Shown piece by piece: positions 1 to 8,239 of a DNA stretch of 64,000 nt. The stretch is from NCBI GenBank assembly GCA_963763115.1, contig CAVXNM010000027.1, positions 62,001-126,000 on the forward strand. The letters are read 5' to 3'. The notes beneath the pieces are model-generated. The model was not told the origin of the DNA, ran no database searches, and saw only the letters and a program-made list of their open reading frames with translations. The stretch comes from CAVQCA01 sp963763115 (GTDB taxonomy: Bacteria > Pseudomonadota > Gammaproteobacteria > UBA9214). Numbering within the stretch: position 1 is the first letter of the stretch; every line of letters starts with the position of its first letter. The position numbers were made by a program, and so were the translations under genes.

Positions 1-23
1 CGTTGCGTGGCCTGCGTCAGGCC

Positions 24-398
24 CTAGGGTGCCTGTTGGGGCAGCGGTCTCGCCGTCGGGTGGCTCTTGACCTTGCCGCGGCGGCGCGCCTCGTAGTCCT
101 CCAGCCTGCGCCGTGCACTGTTGAAGGCATCCCGGACCGCTACATACACATCCTCGTGGGCATGATTCTCATGGGGATTGCGGCTGACCACAATCTCGGC
201 GTCCGGTACGATGATGTCGACCGCGATGTGGTAGATGTTGCCCTTGTGATGGTGTTTGTGAGGTGCTTCGACGGTGACCCGGAAGCTGGTGATCTTGTCG
301 CAGAAACGCTCCAGCTTGTTTGCTCTTTCGCGGATATTGGTCTCCACGGCGGCTGAAGGTTCCATATTATGAAATACGACCTGCAAGGGTATCTGCAT
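24..398 (-). CDS. HPF/RaiA-family ribosome-associated protein
   Basis: A 124-residue protein of the HPF/YfiA (sigma-54 modulation) family, which binds the 30S decoding centre and helps to store idle 70S or 100S ribosomes under stress. The body has the family's beta-alpha-beta-beta-beta-alpha pattern: an N-terminal strand (MQIPLQVVFHNME), a helix ending in RANKLERF, then strands with a His-rich turn (HKHHHKGN) and a final helix rich in Arg (NSARRRLEDYEARRR). The start is set at 398 because GAGGAG lies eight bases upstream; the reading frame stays open 18 codons further, without a better ribosome site. The protein is of the short type, without the C-terminal dimerisation domain of long HPF. It is not next to rpoN or ptsN as classical hpf is, so the exact paralogue is uncertain. 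Confidence 0.85.
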   Translation of the reverse strand: MQIPLQVVFHNMEPSAAVETNIRERANKLERFCDKITSFRVTVEAPHKHHHKGNIYHIAVDIIVPDAEIVVSRNPHENHAHEDVYVAVRDAFNSARRRLEDYEARRRGKVKSHPTARPLPQQAP

Positions 399-461
399 AT
401 TATTCTCCTCTATAACCACGTATAGTTTTGACGTTCTGTGGCCGAATTGCAATGACCGTGG

Positions 462-1694
462 TCAAGTCTCACTCGCCGTTGCCGTGGGTTGGCTTTTTAT
501 ATCATGGATCTGTACGCGCACGCCGTCTTCAATCCGGTCATCGGGGTGGGTGATGACCCGGTCCCCTGCACGCAGTCCCCCAATGATCTCGGCCACCAGT
601 CCGTTGCGATGTCCAACCTCGACGCGGCGCTGCCGGGCGCGGCCATCTTCCACCACGAAGAGCGCCCATCCACCGTCGTGGTGGAACAGCGCACTGGCAG
701 GCGCCTGCAGCACATCCGGGTCCTGCCAGAGGATAAAGTGCGCCTCGACCCGATACCCATCGCCAAGAAACCGCCATGCCTCCCGCGGTGACACCAGGTC
801 GGCGATGACCCATACCCGCTGTTCCTCTACTCCGAGTGCGGATATTTTGGTGAAACCCGCCGGTTCGACAGTGCGCACCACACCCTCCAGGGGGGCATCG
901 CCTCCCCAGCGGTAGAACTGCACGCGGGTTTGCGGGCGAATTTGTACCGCGTCCTGCGAGAGTACGTCCACGGCGACTTCCAACCGGGCCGGATCGCCGA
1001 TCTCGATCAGGTCCTCGCCGGCGCTGACGACCCCTTCGCTTTCATGGTTGATCCGCAGTACACGGCTGGCGACCGGGGCCTGCAGTTCCACCGTGACCGG
1101 CCGGGTCGCGGTGTTGTCCGCGAGTGAATACTGCAGTGCGGTGCGTGCGGCTTCGAGGTCGAAGCGCGCGACCTCGACAGTGAATTCCGCGGACTGCTGC
1201 TCTGCGGCCGTCTGCCGCGCCCGGGTTTCGGCCTCCTCGAGCAGGGTCTGGGAGATGGTCTCTTTTGCACGCAGCTTTTGTTTGCGCGCATATTCGTCGC
1301 GCGCGAATTTCGTCTCGGCGTGCGCCGCGGCGACCTTTTTGACAGCGGCCTCCAGTGCAGCCTGTGCGGCGGCGATCTGGGCCTCGGCGCGGGCGCGACT
1401 GCGCGGGTCGAGAACCTCGGGACGCAGCGGTTCCAGCACCGCCACGGTCTGGCCCTGTGTCAGCGCATCACCGACGTCCAGTTCTATGCGTCGCAGGTAC
1501 CCCGCGACCGGTGCGGAAATCACGAAGCGGTCCTTGACGCGGGTGCGTCCTTCTTCCTCGACGGTGACCTGCAGGGGACCGCGGCTCGCCGTGGCGACTT
1601 CCACCAAGACCGGCCGTGGCCAGAAGCCCCAGGCCAGGGCCGCGAGCAGGGTGGCCGCCAGGGTCATCAATCCGAAATTTCTCCGCCGGTGCAT
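462..1694 (-). CDS. HlyD/RND-type periplasmic adaptor (membrane fusion protein)
   Basis: A 410-residue adaptor that would link an inner-membrane transporter to the cell envelope. Residues 8-25 form one hydrophobic anchor (LMTLAATLLAALAWGFWP). Next comes the first half of the lipoyl domain (VISAPVAGYLRRI), a long Ala/Glu/Lys-rich coiled-coil hairpin at about residues 100-190, the second lipoyl half (VELQAPVASRVLRI), a beta-barrel, and a membrane-proximal domain (GLRAGDRVITHPDD). GGATGA precedes the ATG. It lies downstream of, and on the same strand as, a MacB-like permease and ATPase, so the three probably form one tripartite ABC system, although 398 bp of repeats separate it from the permease. 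No outer-membrane TolC-type partner is visible. The substrate is unknown. Confidence 0.88.
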   Translation of the reverse strand: MHRRRNFGLMTLAATLLAALAWGFWPRPVLVEVATASRGPLQVTVEEEGRTRVKDRFVISAPVAGYLRRIELDVGDALTQGQTVAVLEPLRPEVLDPRSRARAEAQIAAAQAALEAAVKKVAAAHAETKFARDEYARKQKLRAKETISQTLLEEAETRARQTAAEQQSAEFTVEVARFDLEAARTALQYSLADNTATRPVTVELQAPVASRVLRINHESEGVVSAGEDLIEIGDPARLEVAVDVLSQDAVQIRPQTRVQFYRWGGDAPLEGVVRTVEPAGFTKISALGVEEQRVWVIADLVSPREAWRFLGDGYRVEAHFILWQDPDVLQAPASALFHHDGGWALFVVEDGRARQRRVEVGHRNGLVAEIIGGLRAGDRVITHPDDRIEDGVRVQIHDIKSQPTATASET

Positions 1695-1815
1695 GTCATC
1701 CTAATTCTTTATGAGTTCATCAGAAAAGTCACATAAGTCTCAGTATATATATAAAATATGTGAGTAAGCGAATTGTGCTAACACAAGGGCTATCGTGAAT
1801 AAGAGCGTTAAATTG

Positions 1816-1897
1816 GCCACGGAAGCACACGTAAGCAAACGGACTATACACTGACAATTTCTATTTTCTTCCGTGTATTTTCGTGTGCTTCCGTGGC
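1816..1897. repeat. Palindromic repeat, GCCACGGAAG family (copy 1)
   Basis: A perfect 16-bp inverted repeat: GCCACGGAAGCACACG at 1816-1831 and its reverse complement at 1882-1897, around a 50-bp AT-rich loop. A second copy with longer arms lies at 47931-48170. Confidence 0.85.
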
Positions 1898-1910
1898 TAT
1901 TTAGCGTCCA

Positions 1911-2034
1911 TCCATAAAGAAATTAACTCACCGCAGAGCCGCAAAGAGCGCAAAGTGTTTGATTGATTTCTTTTAAGAACTTCTCTGCGTCCTTAGCGTC
2001 TCTGCGGTGAAAACGGTGTTTATGGATGCGCACT
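1911..2034. repeat. Palindromic repeat, CCGCAGAG family (copy 1, full length)
   Basis: The outer arms are TCCATAAA (1911-1918) and TTTATGGA (2019-2026). The inner arms are TCACCGCAGAG (1928-1938) and CTCTGCGGTGA (2000-2010). The element ends in GGATGCGCACTA. Related copies are at 13328-13498, 60288-60408 and 63074-63126, with looser ones at 11631-11845 and 45540-45750. The size and symmetry suggest a MITE- or REP-like element that does not encode its own mobility. Confidence 0.85.
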
Positions 2035-2036
2035 AT

Positions 2037-2074
2037 TTATAAGGATTGAAGCGTATTATAAGGATTGAAGCGTA
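2037..2074. repeat. 19-bp perfect tandem duplication
   Basis: TTATAAGGATTGAAGCGTA occurs twice head to tail (2037-2055 and 2056-2074), between the palindromic element and the 3' end of the permease gene. It looks like a small slippage duplication or insertion footprint. I know of no function. Confidence 0.85.
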
Positions 2075-2092
2075 AGTCCATGAGCAGTTGCA

Positions 2093-4456
2093 TCATTCCC
2101 GGGTCTTGAGCACGCCGATCAGGTCCAGCGTGCGCAGTTTGCGCCATAACATCAGCGCCGAAAATGCGGCTGAGGCGAGCACCACGGCGGCGGCGAATGC
2201 GTAGGTCCCGGGTTCGAGTATCAGCGGCACCCGGTAGAGGTCGGACCGAAACGCCTGCGAGAGGTAGCCGCACAGCAGGCGGCCGAACAGAAAGCCCGGT
2301 GGGAGCGCCAGCAGGGTGGCGATGCCGAGTTCCCCGAGCAGGATATAAGCGACCTCGGGGTGGGTGAAGCCGAGCACCCGCAGGCTGGCCAGTTCACGGT
2401 CGCGCTCGGAAAGCGCGATGCGGGCGCTGTTGTAGACCACGCCGAAAGCGATGAATCCACCCAGCACGGCGGAGACGAAGGAGAAGTACAGGATAGTCTC
2501 ATCCATGGTTCGGTAGAAACTCCGGATGGCGCTGTCACGCACGAGGATGCCCGCGACGCGCGGCATTTCATCGAGTTCCCGGTAGACACGTTTATGCCAG
2601 CGCGGGTCCACAGTCAGGTAGGCGCCGTTGACTGCATCGCCTTCCTGCATCAGGCGATTGAGTGTCCCGCGCTGCAGGTAGGCGGAGACTCCCAGATATT
2701 CGCTGGTCGTACCGGTCACCGGCACGTTCAGAACCGGCCGCTTGCCTTCCAGCACCTCGACGGTCAACACCTCGCCCGGCCTGATTCCCAGCAACTCGGC
2801 CAGATAATCGGTCATCACGATGCCGTCGGGAGGGATGTCGACGCGCCGCAGGTTGGCATCGAGCACCCGCCGCAGCTTCGCCTCAGACTCCAGTCCCTGC
2901 AGGGAGCCGCGGTAGCTGCGGTGCTCGAAGCGCAGCCGCGCCGGTACGGTCCGCACGCCTTCAGCGTATTCCACCCCTGGAAGGCCGGCGAGAGAATACA
3001 GGGCCTTATAGGAGGAAGGCTCGGTAAAGGTCACGCTCAGGTCCTGTCGCTGACTCATGGTGTACTGCACGTCGATCATGTGGCGCACCGCGTCTTTCTG
3101 GAAATTGGCGACCATGATGATGCCGCAGGCGGATGCCATGCCGGCTACCGTGAGCAGCGACTTGACCGGTCGGCGTTCGATGTGACGGGCGATCATGCGG
3201 GTCGGCTGGGAGAACAGTCGCTGCAGGCCGAGCCGTTCGATCAGCGTCGGACGGTAGGCGGTCGGCGTGACCGGCCGCATGGCCACGGCCGGCGGCAGGC
3301 GCACGGCCTTGCTCACTGCATGGAGCGTGCCGGCCAGGCCGGCCAGCACGCTCACCAGGGCCGCCAGCCCGATGACCACCGGATCGAGCCGGTAATGCAG
3401 GAAGGGGAAGTGGTAGAACTGCATGTATATCCCGCTCAGACCTCTGCCCAGCCAGATGCCGGCGCCGATCCCGCCGGCGAGCCCCAGGCCAATGATTATC
3501 AGCACCAGTGATGCGTAATGCCGCCCCACGTCGAGGTTGCTGTAGCCAAAGGCCTTGAGGATGGCGATCTGTTCACGCTGGGTAGCTACCAGGCGGCCGA
3601 TCACCACGTTGAGCAGAAACGCCGCCACGCCGAGAAAAATGACGGGAAATACCGTGGCCATGGTTTCCAGGCCATGCAGTTCTTCGGTCAGGAAGCGGTG
3701 GGACAGCTGATCCTCGCGGGCATAGGCGCCGCGCCCGCCATAGCGGGCCAGCAGGCGATCCAGTGTTTCGATGATCGTCTCCGCGTCTGTTCCGTGCTCC
3801 AGACTGAGAGCGACATCGTTGAAGGCGCCGTCCATGTCATAGGCGGTGGCGAGTGGCTTGCGTCCCATCCACAGGACCCCGTAGTGTTCGAAGTCCGGAA
3901 ACACCGCGCCGGGTGCGATCGAGTAGATGTATTCCGGGGAGAGCACGATGCCCGTGATGGTCAGGGTCTTGCGCCGGCCGTTGATGGTGGCGGTGAGCCG
4001 GTCACCGGGTTGCAGGCCATGGGCGGTGGCGAACGATTCGTCGATCATTACCTCGTCGTCACGGCCTGCATCGAGGGTGCGCCCCTGGCGCAGGTACAGG
4101 GTGTTCAGACGGGACGGATGAGTATCAGGCACGGATACCAGGGTACCGGTCACCGGATCGGTGTAGCCGGGGACCTCCAGGCGTACCGCCGCCACCACGC
4201 GGGTTTGCACCTGGTCCACCCCGGGTATGGTCCGGATACGCCCGACCAGATTGTCCGGTGCGCGTTTCAGCGAGGCAAACACCTCCGCGAAACGCTGCTC
4301 GCGGTAGTAGCGGTCGCGGGTGAAGAGCAGGGAATCGTAGGTCGACAGTGACATCACGAAGGTTGCCACACCCCCCACCTGAACCAGTGCGATGGCCAGC
4401 ACCATCCCGCGCATGTCCCACAGGTCACGCCACAGCTTGTGGTTCAGTGCACGCAC
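2093..4456 (-). CDS. MacB/FtsX-like ABC transporter permease
   Basis: A 787-residue integral membrane protein with the duplicated FtsX layout. There is an N-terminal membrane helix (about 16-38), a large periplasmic domain, three helices around residues 265-375 (including FLGVAAFLLNVVIGRLVATQ), a second N-terminal-type helix near 430, another periplasmic domain, and three C-terminal helices (from about 660). The coupling motif REQIAILKAFGYSNLDV follows the first block, and a matching RELASLRVLGFTHPEV follows the second, as is typical of FtsX permeases. The start codon is GTG. The ATPase gene ends only 7 bp upstream, so the two are co-transcribed. Such permeases usually act by mechanotransmission (MacB) or lipoprotein extraction (LolCE). 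With a HlyD adaptor nearby, export is more likely; the substrate cannot be read from sequence. Confidence 0.9.
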   Translation of the reverse strand: MRALNHKLWRDLWDMRGMVLAIALVQVGGVATFVMSLSTYDSLLFTRDRYYREQRFAEVFASLKRAPDNLVGRIRTIPGVDQVQTRVVAAVRLEVPGYTDPVTGTLVSVPDTHPSRLNTLYLRQGRTLDAGRDDEVMIDESFATAHGLQPGDRLTATINGRRKTLTITGIVLSPEYIYSIAPGAVFPDFEHYGVLWMGRKPLATAYDMDGAFNDVALSLEHGTDAETIIETLDRLLARYGGRGAYAREDQLSHRFLTEELHGLETMATVFPVIFLGVAAFLLNVVIGRLVATQREQIAILKAFGYSNLDVGRHYASLVLIIIGLGLAGGIGAGIWLGRGLSGIYMQFYHFPFLHYRLDPVVIGLAALVSVLAGLAGTLHAVSKAVRLPPAVAMRPVTPTAYRPTLIERLGLQRLFSQPTRMIARHIERRPVKSLLTVAGMASACGIIMVANFQKDAVRHMIDVQYTMSQRQDLSVTFTEPSSYKALYSLAGLPGVEYAEGVRTVPARLRFEHRSYRGSLQGLESEAKLRRVLDANLRRVDIPPDGIVMTDYLAELLGIRPGEVLTVEVLEGKRPVLNVPVTGTTSEYLGVSAYLQRGTLNRLMQEGDAVNGAYLTVDPRWHKRVYRELDEMPRVAGILVRDSAIRSFYRTMDETILYFSFVSAVLGGFIAFGVVYNSARIALSERDRELASLRVLGFTHPEVAYILLGELGIATLLALPPGFLFGRLLCGYLSQAFRSDLYRVPLILEPGTYAFAAAVVLASAAFSALMLWRKLRTLDLIGVLKTRE

Positions 4457-4463
4457 GAATTCG

Positions 4464-5174
4464 CTACCACGACAATTCGCGGGCCGGCTTTCGTTGCGCG
4501 TTGCGCTGTATCGAGCCGATGTGTCCGTTGGTGATATGCACCACCCGATCGGCCATGTCGGCGATGCCGGCGTTGTGGGTGATCAGGACCGTGGTGGTGC
4601 CGAGTTCACGGTTGGCCCGCTCCAGCGCCTCGAGCACGACGATGCCGGTCTCGGAATCCAGCGCGCCGGTAGGTTCATCGCAGAGCAGCACGGCCGGGTT
4701 CTTGGCGATGGCGCGCGCAATGGCGACACGCTGCTGCTCGCCGCCGGAGAGCTGGGCGGGGAAATGATCCATGCGTTCCTGCAGATTCACCAGCGCCAGA
4801 GCGTCCTCGGGCGTCATGGGGTTACGCACGATTTCGGTGACAACAGCTACGTTCTCGCGCGCCGTGAGACTGGGAATCAGGTTGTAGAACTGGAACACGA
4901 AACCGACGTGGTGGCGGCGGTAGTCGGTCAGCGTGCTCTCGTTTACATGGGCGAGGTTGCGGTCGCGGTAATAGACCTCTCCACCGGTGGCGGTGTCCAG
5001 TCCGCCGAGAATATTGAGGAGCGTGGACTTGCCGCTGCCGGAGGGCCCCAGCAGCACCAGCAGTTCACCCGCGTACAGTTCCAGGTCGACGCCACGCAAC
5101 GCCTGCACCTCGACCTCTCCCATCGGGTAGACCTTGGTGAGGCCGTGGACGTGGAAGACAACGTCCCGTTGCAC
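4464..5174 (-). CDS. ABC transporter ATP-binding protein (MacB/LolD type)
   Basis: A 236-residue nucleotide-binding subunit that would power the permease encoded next to it. It shows Walker A (GPSGSGKST, about residues 43-51), a Q-loop (FVFQFYNLIPSLTARENV), the signature LSGGEQQRVAIARAI, Walker B (LLCDEPTGALD) and the switch His (LITHN). Its length and the NLIPSLTARENV stretch fit the MacB/LolD/FtsE group. The start codon is GTG (5174). The gene lies 37 bp downstream of hsp20 on the same strand, so heat shock protein, ATPase and permease may share one transcript under the upstream FNR-like promoter. Confidence 0.92.
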   Translation of the reverse strand: MQRDVVFHVHGLTKVYPMGEVEVQALRGVDLELYAGELLVLLGPSGSGKSTLLNILGGLDTATGGEVYYRDRNLAHVNESTLTDYRRHHVGFVFQFYNLIPSLTARENVAVVTEIVRNPMTPEDALALVNLQERMDHFPAQLSGGEQQRVAIARAIAKNPAVLLCDEPTGALDSETGIVVLEALERANRELGTTTVLITHNAGIADMADRVVHITNGHIGSIQRNAQRKPARELSW

Positions 5175-5211
5175 GTTCCGCGGCGGCGTTTCCCGGGGAA
5201 CTGCGCGGCGG

Positions 5212-5733
5212 TTAATGGACGTTGATTCTGGTGCGTTTCGTCGGTTTCAACTTGGGAAGCGTCATTTCCAGGACACCGTCCCTGAAGCTCGCTTTGGCCT
5301 TCTCGCCGTCGACGTTCGCGGGCAGCGTGACCACCCGGGTGAAACTGCCCCGGGACATTTCACGGCGGGTGTATTCGCCGGCCTCTTTTTCCACATTCTC
5401 CTGCCGGGTGCTGCCCTTGATGGTCAGCCGGTCGTCACTCAGCGATACCTCCAGGTTTTCCTTGTCGACGCCGGGAATTTCGGCCCGCACGACGACTTCC
5501 TCTTCGCGATCGATCACATCCACACTCGGTACGCGGACATCCATGGACCTGGACATCTCGCTCAACAGAGGATTCTCCCAGCTGAAAGGACGCATCCAGC
5601 TGCGGCCCATGAACTGCTCGAACATGCGCTCCAGTTCCTCGAACGGGTTCATTGCCCGTGACGATTTTGCCTCGGCAAGTTCGCCTTTTCGGGTGCCCAC
5701 TTCAACATCCTGCCTGGCTTGTTTCTTGGCCAT
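5212..5733 (-). CDS. Hsp20-family small heat shock protein
   Basis: A 173-residue alpha-crystallin-type chaperone that holds unfolded proteins without using ATP. An N-terminal arm with a Lys-rich start and the segment NPFEELERMFEQFMGRSW precedes the alpha-crystallin domain (about residues 66-160: VDVIDREEEVVVRAEIPGV, then LTIKGSTR, and FRDGVLEMTLPK near its end). The C-terminal tail carries an I-x-V-like anchor (RINVH). The ATG at 5733 has AAAGGAG in front of it; the frame stays open 32 codons further but would run through the promoter. The promoter region holds a consensus FNR/ANR box at 5812-5825, which hints at oxygen-dependent rather than classical heat-shock control. Confidence 0.93.
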   Translation of the reverse strand: MAKKQARQDVEVGTRKGELAEAKSSRAMNPFEELERMFEQFMGRSWMRPFSWENPLLSEMSRSMDVRVPSVDVIDREEEVVVRAEIPGVDKENLEVSLSDDRLTIKGSTRQENVEKEAGEYTRREMSRGSFTRVVTLPANVDGEKAKASFRDGVLEMTLPKLKPTKRTRINVH

Positions 5734-5784
5734 AGTTATTCTCCTTTCGATTAAAAAACCACGCTTTTTGGTACTCGCGATGAC

Positions 5785-5825
5785 AGTATAGTTGAGCCGT
5801 CCCGGATCTAGTTGATCAATATCAA
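5785..5825 (-). promoter_or_regulatory. FNR/ANR-type box and -10 element upstream of hsp20
   Basis: TTGATCAATATCAA at 5812-5825 matches the FNR/ANR consensus TTGAT-N4-ATCAA at every defined base. On the minus strand a -10 element TATACT lies at 5785-5790. A start site about 7 bases past it (near 5778) would put the box centre about 41 bp upstream, the class II activator position. The motif and spacing are seen directly; regulation by FNR/ANR is inferred. Confidence 0.65.
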
Positions 5826-5943
5826 ACATCGCGGATGACCCGCATTGCGCAGCATTGCCGTTTGGGCTGTCCGAAGGAAAAGCCCGATAATGCCAGGTCC
5901 GGCGTCCCTGCCGTTGATGGGCTTCGCTGCGCTCAGCCCAGCC

Positions 5944-7218
5944 TTACGGCACCTTGCGGTCGATGATAATGGAGACGGTTCCGGGACTGGCGACGCTGAC
6001 CGGGGACTGCGATCCCTCCAGGTCGCCGCTCTGCGGCATGGCGTTGCCGGAAGCGGAGACGCGGGCGCCGATCGTGACCTGGTCGAACTTCGACAGCGTC
6101 ATGGCGGGTGACATGGCGAGCGAGTCATCCAGCGTGACCGTGACCGGAAGGTCCTTGACCTGCCGTCGCATGATTGCAAGCGGCATGCGCGGGCCCTGGA
6201 CGGCGCGAGCGAAAATGAACACGGTGGACTCGGGTGCGGCCTGAACGGCCAGCGCCGGGTCCAGCGCCACCGTGACGGTGATCGCATGACCGGCGGCCGG
6301 TGTGCCGCCGCCGGCTGTGACTGCCACCGGCGCGCTGGGGGTGATTCCGAGACGCTGCCGCAACTGGCTGATCTGCTGCGCGATGATAGTGGTATCCTCG
6401 CTGCCCGCGGGGAGCAGGGCAGCGGCGCGTTGCCAGTAGCTGATCGCCTCGGTATAGGATCCCTGCTGGTTCTTCCAGTGGCCGATGAGCCACAACGCCT
6501 TGACATTGTTGGGCTGGGCCTCGACTGCCTTTTGCAGCACCTCACCCGCCTCATCGTTGAAGCGGCCGCCGTTCGCCATCACCAGAGCGTCGGCATAATC
6601 GGCCAGCACCTCGGGGTTGTCGCCGGAGAGGCGACGGGCGTTGCGATAGGCGCCGAGCGCGTCAGCGTAGCGGTTGAGGGTTTCATAGCTCCTTGCCAGC
6701 AGGATCCAGCCGCGCAGGTCATCGGGTTTTTCCTTCAATTTTTCCGCTAGCACGTTGACCATTTGTTCCAGTGACTGCTCGCCCATCTCATGCTGGCCCG
6801 GTGAACCGGTGGTGGTGGCAGTGGCGGCGCCACGTTGTTCCAGCAGCGGGATGATTTGCTTCGACCCGAGTTGCTGATACAGCGCCACTGCCATCAAGGG
6901 GATGGCTATCACCAGTAGCGCGACCACCCACTGGCCGCTGCGCGCCGGTGTTGTCGCCGCCGCCGCGCCAGCGGGTGTAAGATCGTCAAGCAGTTCGCGC
7001 TCCAGGTCGCGGCGTGCGGCAGCGTACTGATTCTCATCCAGCCGACCCATCTTGAGGTCGGTGTCCAGTTCCGCCAGCTGCGCCTTGATGACCTCGGTAT
7101 TGAGCGCATCCGGATCCGGCCGCGCCTTCGCGGATCGTCCCGCGCCCAGCAGCCAGGGCACCGTGAACAACAGTGCGATGATGGTCATGACGGCCGCCAG
7201 TCCCCAGAACTCGCTCAT
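5944..7218 (-). CDS. ccmI: Cytochrome c maturation protein CcmI
   Basis: A 424-residue apocytochrome c chaperone that presents haem-binding apoproteins to the CcmFH ligase. Two membrane helices lie near residues 5-25 (LAAVMTIIALLFTVPWLLG) and 95-115 (GQWVVALLVIAIPLMAVALY), with a short cytoplasmic domain between them (AQLAELDTDLKMGRLDENQY). The periplasmic part has TPR units at about residues 155-290 (GWILLARSYETLNRYADALGAY, then DYADALVMANG, ALWLIGHWKNQQGSYTEAI). The C-terminal beta domain, SVFIFARA-like, is the same as in long CcmI/NrfG-type proteins. Its start overlaps the ccmH stop by 4 bp, and it is the last gene of the operon. Confidence 0.93.
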   Translation of the reverse strand: MSEFWGLAAVMTIIALLFTVPWLLGAGRSAKARPDPDALNTEVIKAQLAELDTDLKMGRLDENQYAAARRDLERELLDDLTPAGAAAATTPARSGQWVVALLVIAIPLMAVALYQQLGSKQIIPLLEQRGAATATTTGSPGQHEMGEQSLEQMVNVLAEKLKEKPDDLRGWILLARSYETLNRYADALGAYRNARRLSGDNPEVLADYADALVMANGGRFNDEAGEVLQKAVEAQPNNVKALWLIGHWKNQQGSYTEAISYWQRAAALLPAGSEDTTIIAQQISQLRQRLGITPSAPVAVTAGGGTPAAGHAITVTVALDPALAVQAAPESTVFIFARAVQGPRMPLAIMRRQVKDLPVTVTLDDSLAMSPAMTLSKFDQVTIGARVSASGNAMPQSGDLEGSQSPVSVASPGTVSIIIDRKVP

Positions 7219-7709
7219 CCCTGCTTCCCCTTGCCGGCATCATCGCCGAGTAGTCGTTCCAGCCGCTTGCGCTCCTCCGCGGAGATCGCCGGTTCCTCAA
7301 CCTGCCGCTGCCGCCCCACCGCGCGTATCAGCAGCAACGCGGCGATGGCCAGCAGCACGAACGGGCCGTACCAGATGAGATACGTGGACGGTTTCACGGG
7401 AGGGTTGTAGAGCACGAAATCGCCGTAACGATTGACCAGAAAGTCGATGACCTCCTGGTCGCTTTTGCCGCTCTTCATCATCTCGTAGACCTCGGCGCGC
7501 AGGTCATGGGCCAGATCGGCATCCGAGTCGGCCAGCGTCTCGTTCTGGCACACCAGGCAGCGCAATTGGCCGATGAGATCCTTGAAGTGCTGTTTCTCCG
7601 CCTTGGTGGGGAAGGTAAAGGACTCGAGCGTGACTGCGGCCGGCAACGGGGGCGCGACTATGACCAGCAGCAACAACAGTAGCGGGATAAGCGGTTTCAT
7701 TGGATTCAT
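7215..7709 (-). CDS. ccmH: Cytochrome c maturation protein CcmH (thiol reductase subunit)
   Basis: A 164-residue membrane-anchored protein that reduces or resolves the CXXCH cysteines of apocytochrome before haem ligation. It has a signal peptide (LIPLLLLLLVIVAPPLPA), then the active-site motif LRCLVCQN (family LRCxxCQN), the three-helix segment ADSDADLAHDLRAEVYEMM, and a C-terminal membrane helix (YLIWYGPFVLLAIAALLLIRAV). It corresponds to the N-terminal half of the long E. coli CcmH; the TPR half is the separate ccmI downstream. An ATGA overlap links it to ccmG. Confidence 0.96.
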   Translation of the reverse strand: MNPMKPLIPLLLLLLVIVAPPLPAAVTLESFTFPTKAEKQHFKDLIGQLRCLVCQNETLADSDADLAHDLRAEVYEMMKSGKSDQEVIDFLVNRYGDFVLYNPPVKPSTYLIWYGPFVLLAIAALLLIRAVGRQRQVEEPAISAEERKRLERLLGDDAGKGKQG

Positions 7710-8239
7710 GATTTCAGTTTGGCGACCATCGGCAGGATCTCGTCGTTGATGATATCGATGGTCAGGGGACCGATATGTTTGTGGCGAATAATGCCTTCCC
7801 GGTCGATGATGAAGGTCTCCGGCGCGCCGTAGACGCCCCAGTCGATGCCCACCCGACCGTCGCTGTCGAAGGCATTGGCGACATAGGGGTTACCGAGACG
7901 GCTGAGCCAGCGATTGGCATCTTCACGATTGTCCTTGTAGTTCAGCCCGTAGATGTCGACCTGTCCGGTTTTCGCCAGCTGTACCAGCGTCTCGTGTTCC
8001 CTCCGGCAGGACACGCACCACGTGGCCCACACGTTCAGCAGGGTGACCTTCCCCCTGAAGTCGGCGTCGCTGATGGTGACAGCGGGATTATCCAGACGCG
8101 TGAGGGTGAACGCCGGAATGGGTTTGCCAACCAGCGGCGAAGGCACCAGTTTCGGATCCAGGCTGAGGCCCCGGTAGAGAAAGGCGACCAGCAGCGCGAA
8201 GATCGCGAGCGGCGCCAGGTAACGCAGATAGCGCACCAT
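7706..8239 (-). CDS. ccmG: Thiol:disulfide interchange protein CcmG/DsbE
   Basis: A 177-residue periplasmic thioredoxin, held by one N-terminal helix (LAPLAIFALLVAFLYRGL), that keeps the cysteines of apocytochrome and CcmH reduced. The active site is WATWCVSCRRE. The family's acidic groove and cis-Pro loop are visible in GVYGAPETFIIDREG. The DsbE-specific segment LVGKPIPAFTLTRLD lies before the fold. Its start codon overlaps the ccmF stop (TGATG). Confidence 0.95.
   Translation of the reverse strand: MVRYLRYLAPLAIFALLVAFLYRGLSLDPKLVPSPLVGKPIPAFTLTRLDNPAVTISDADFRGKVTLLNVWATWCVSCRREHETLVQLAKTGQVDIYGLNYKDNREDANRWLSRLGNPYVANAFDSDGRVGIDWGVYGAPETFIIDREGIIRHKHIGPLTIDIINDEILPMVAKLKS

Larger units (their letters stand above)
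1695..2092. other. Intergenic region filled with palindromic repeats
   Basis: This gap lies between the adaptor and the permease gene. It holds a GCCACGGAAG-type palindrome (1816-1897), a CCGCAGAG-type palindrome (1911-2034) and a 19-bp tandem duplication (2037-2074). I see no gene in it. The permease transcript would have to read through these hairpins to reach the adaptor gene. Confidence 0.8.

Noticed and set aside
5734..5829. A 32-residue longer N-terminus for Hsp20.
   Set aside because: It would be translated from the promoter and over the FNR-type site, and AAAGGAG is placed for the ATG at 5733.
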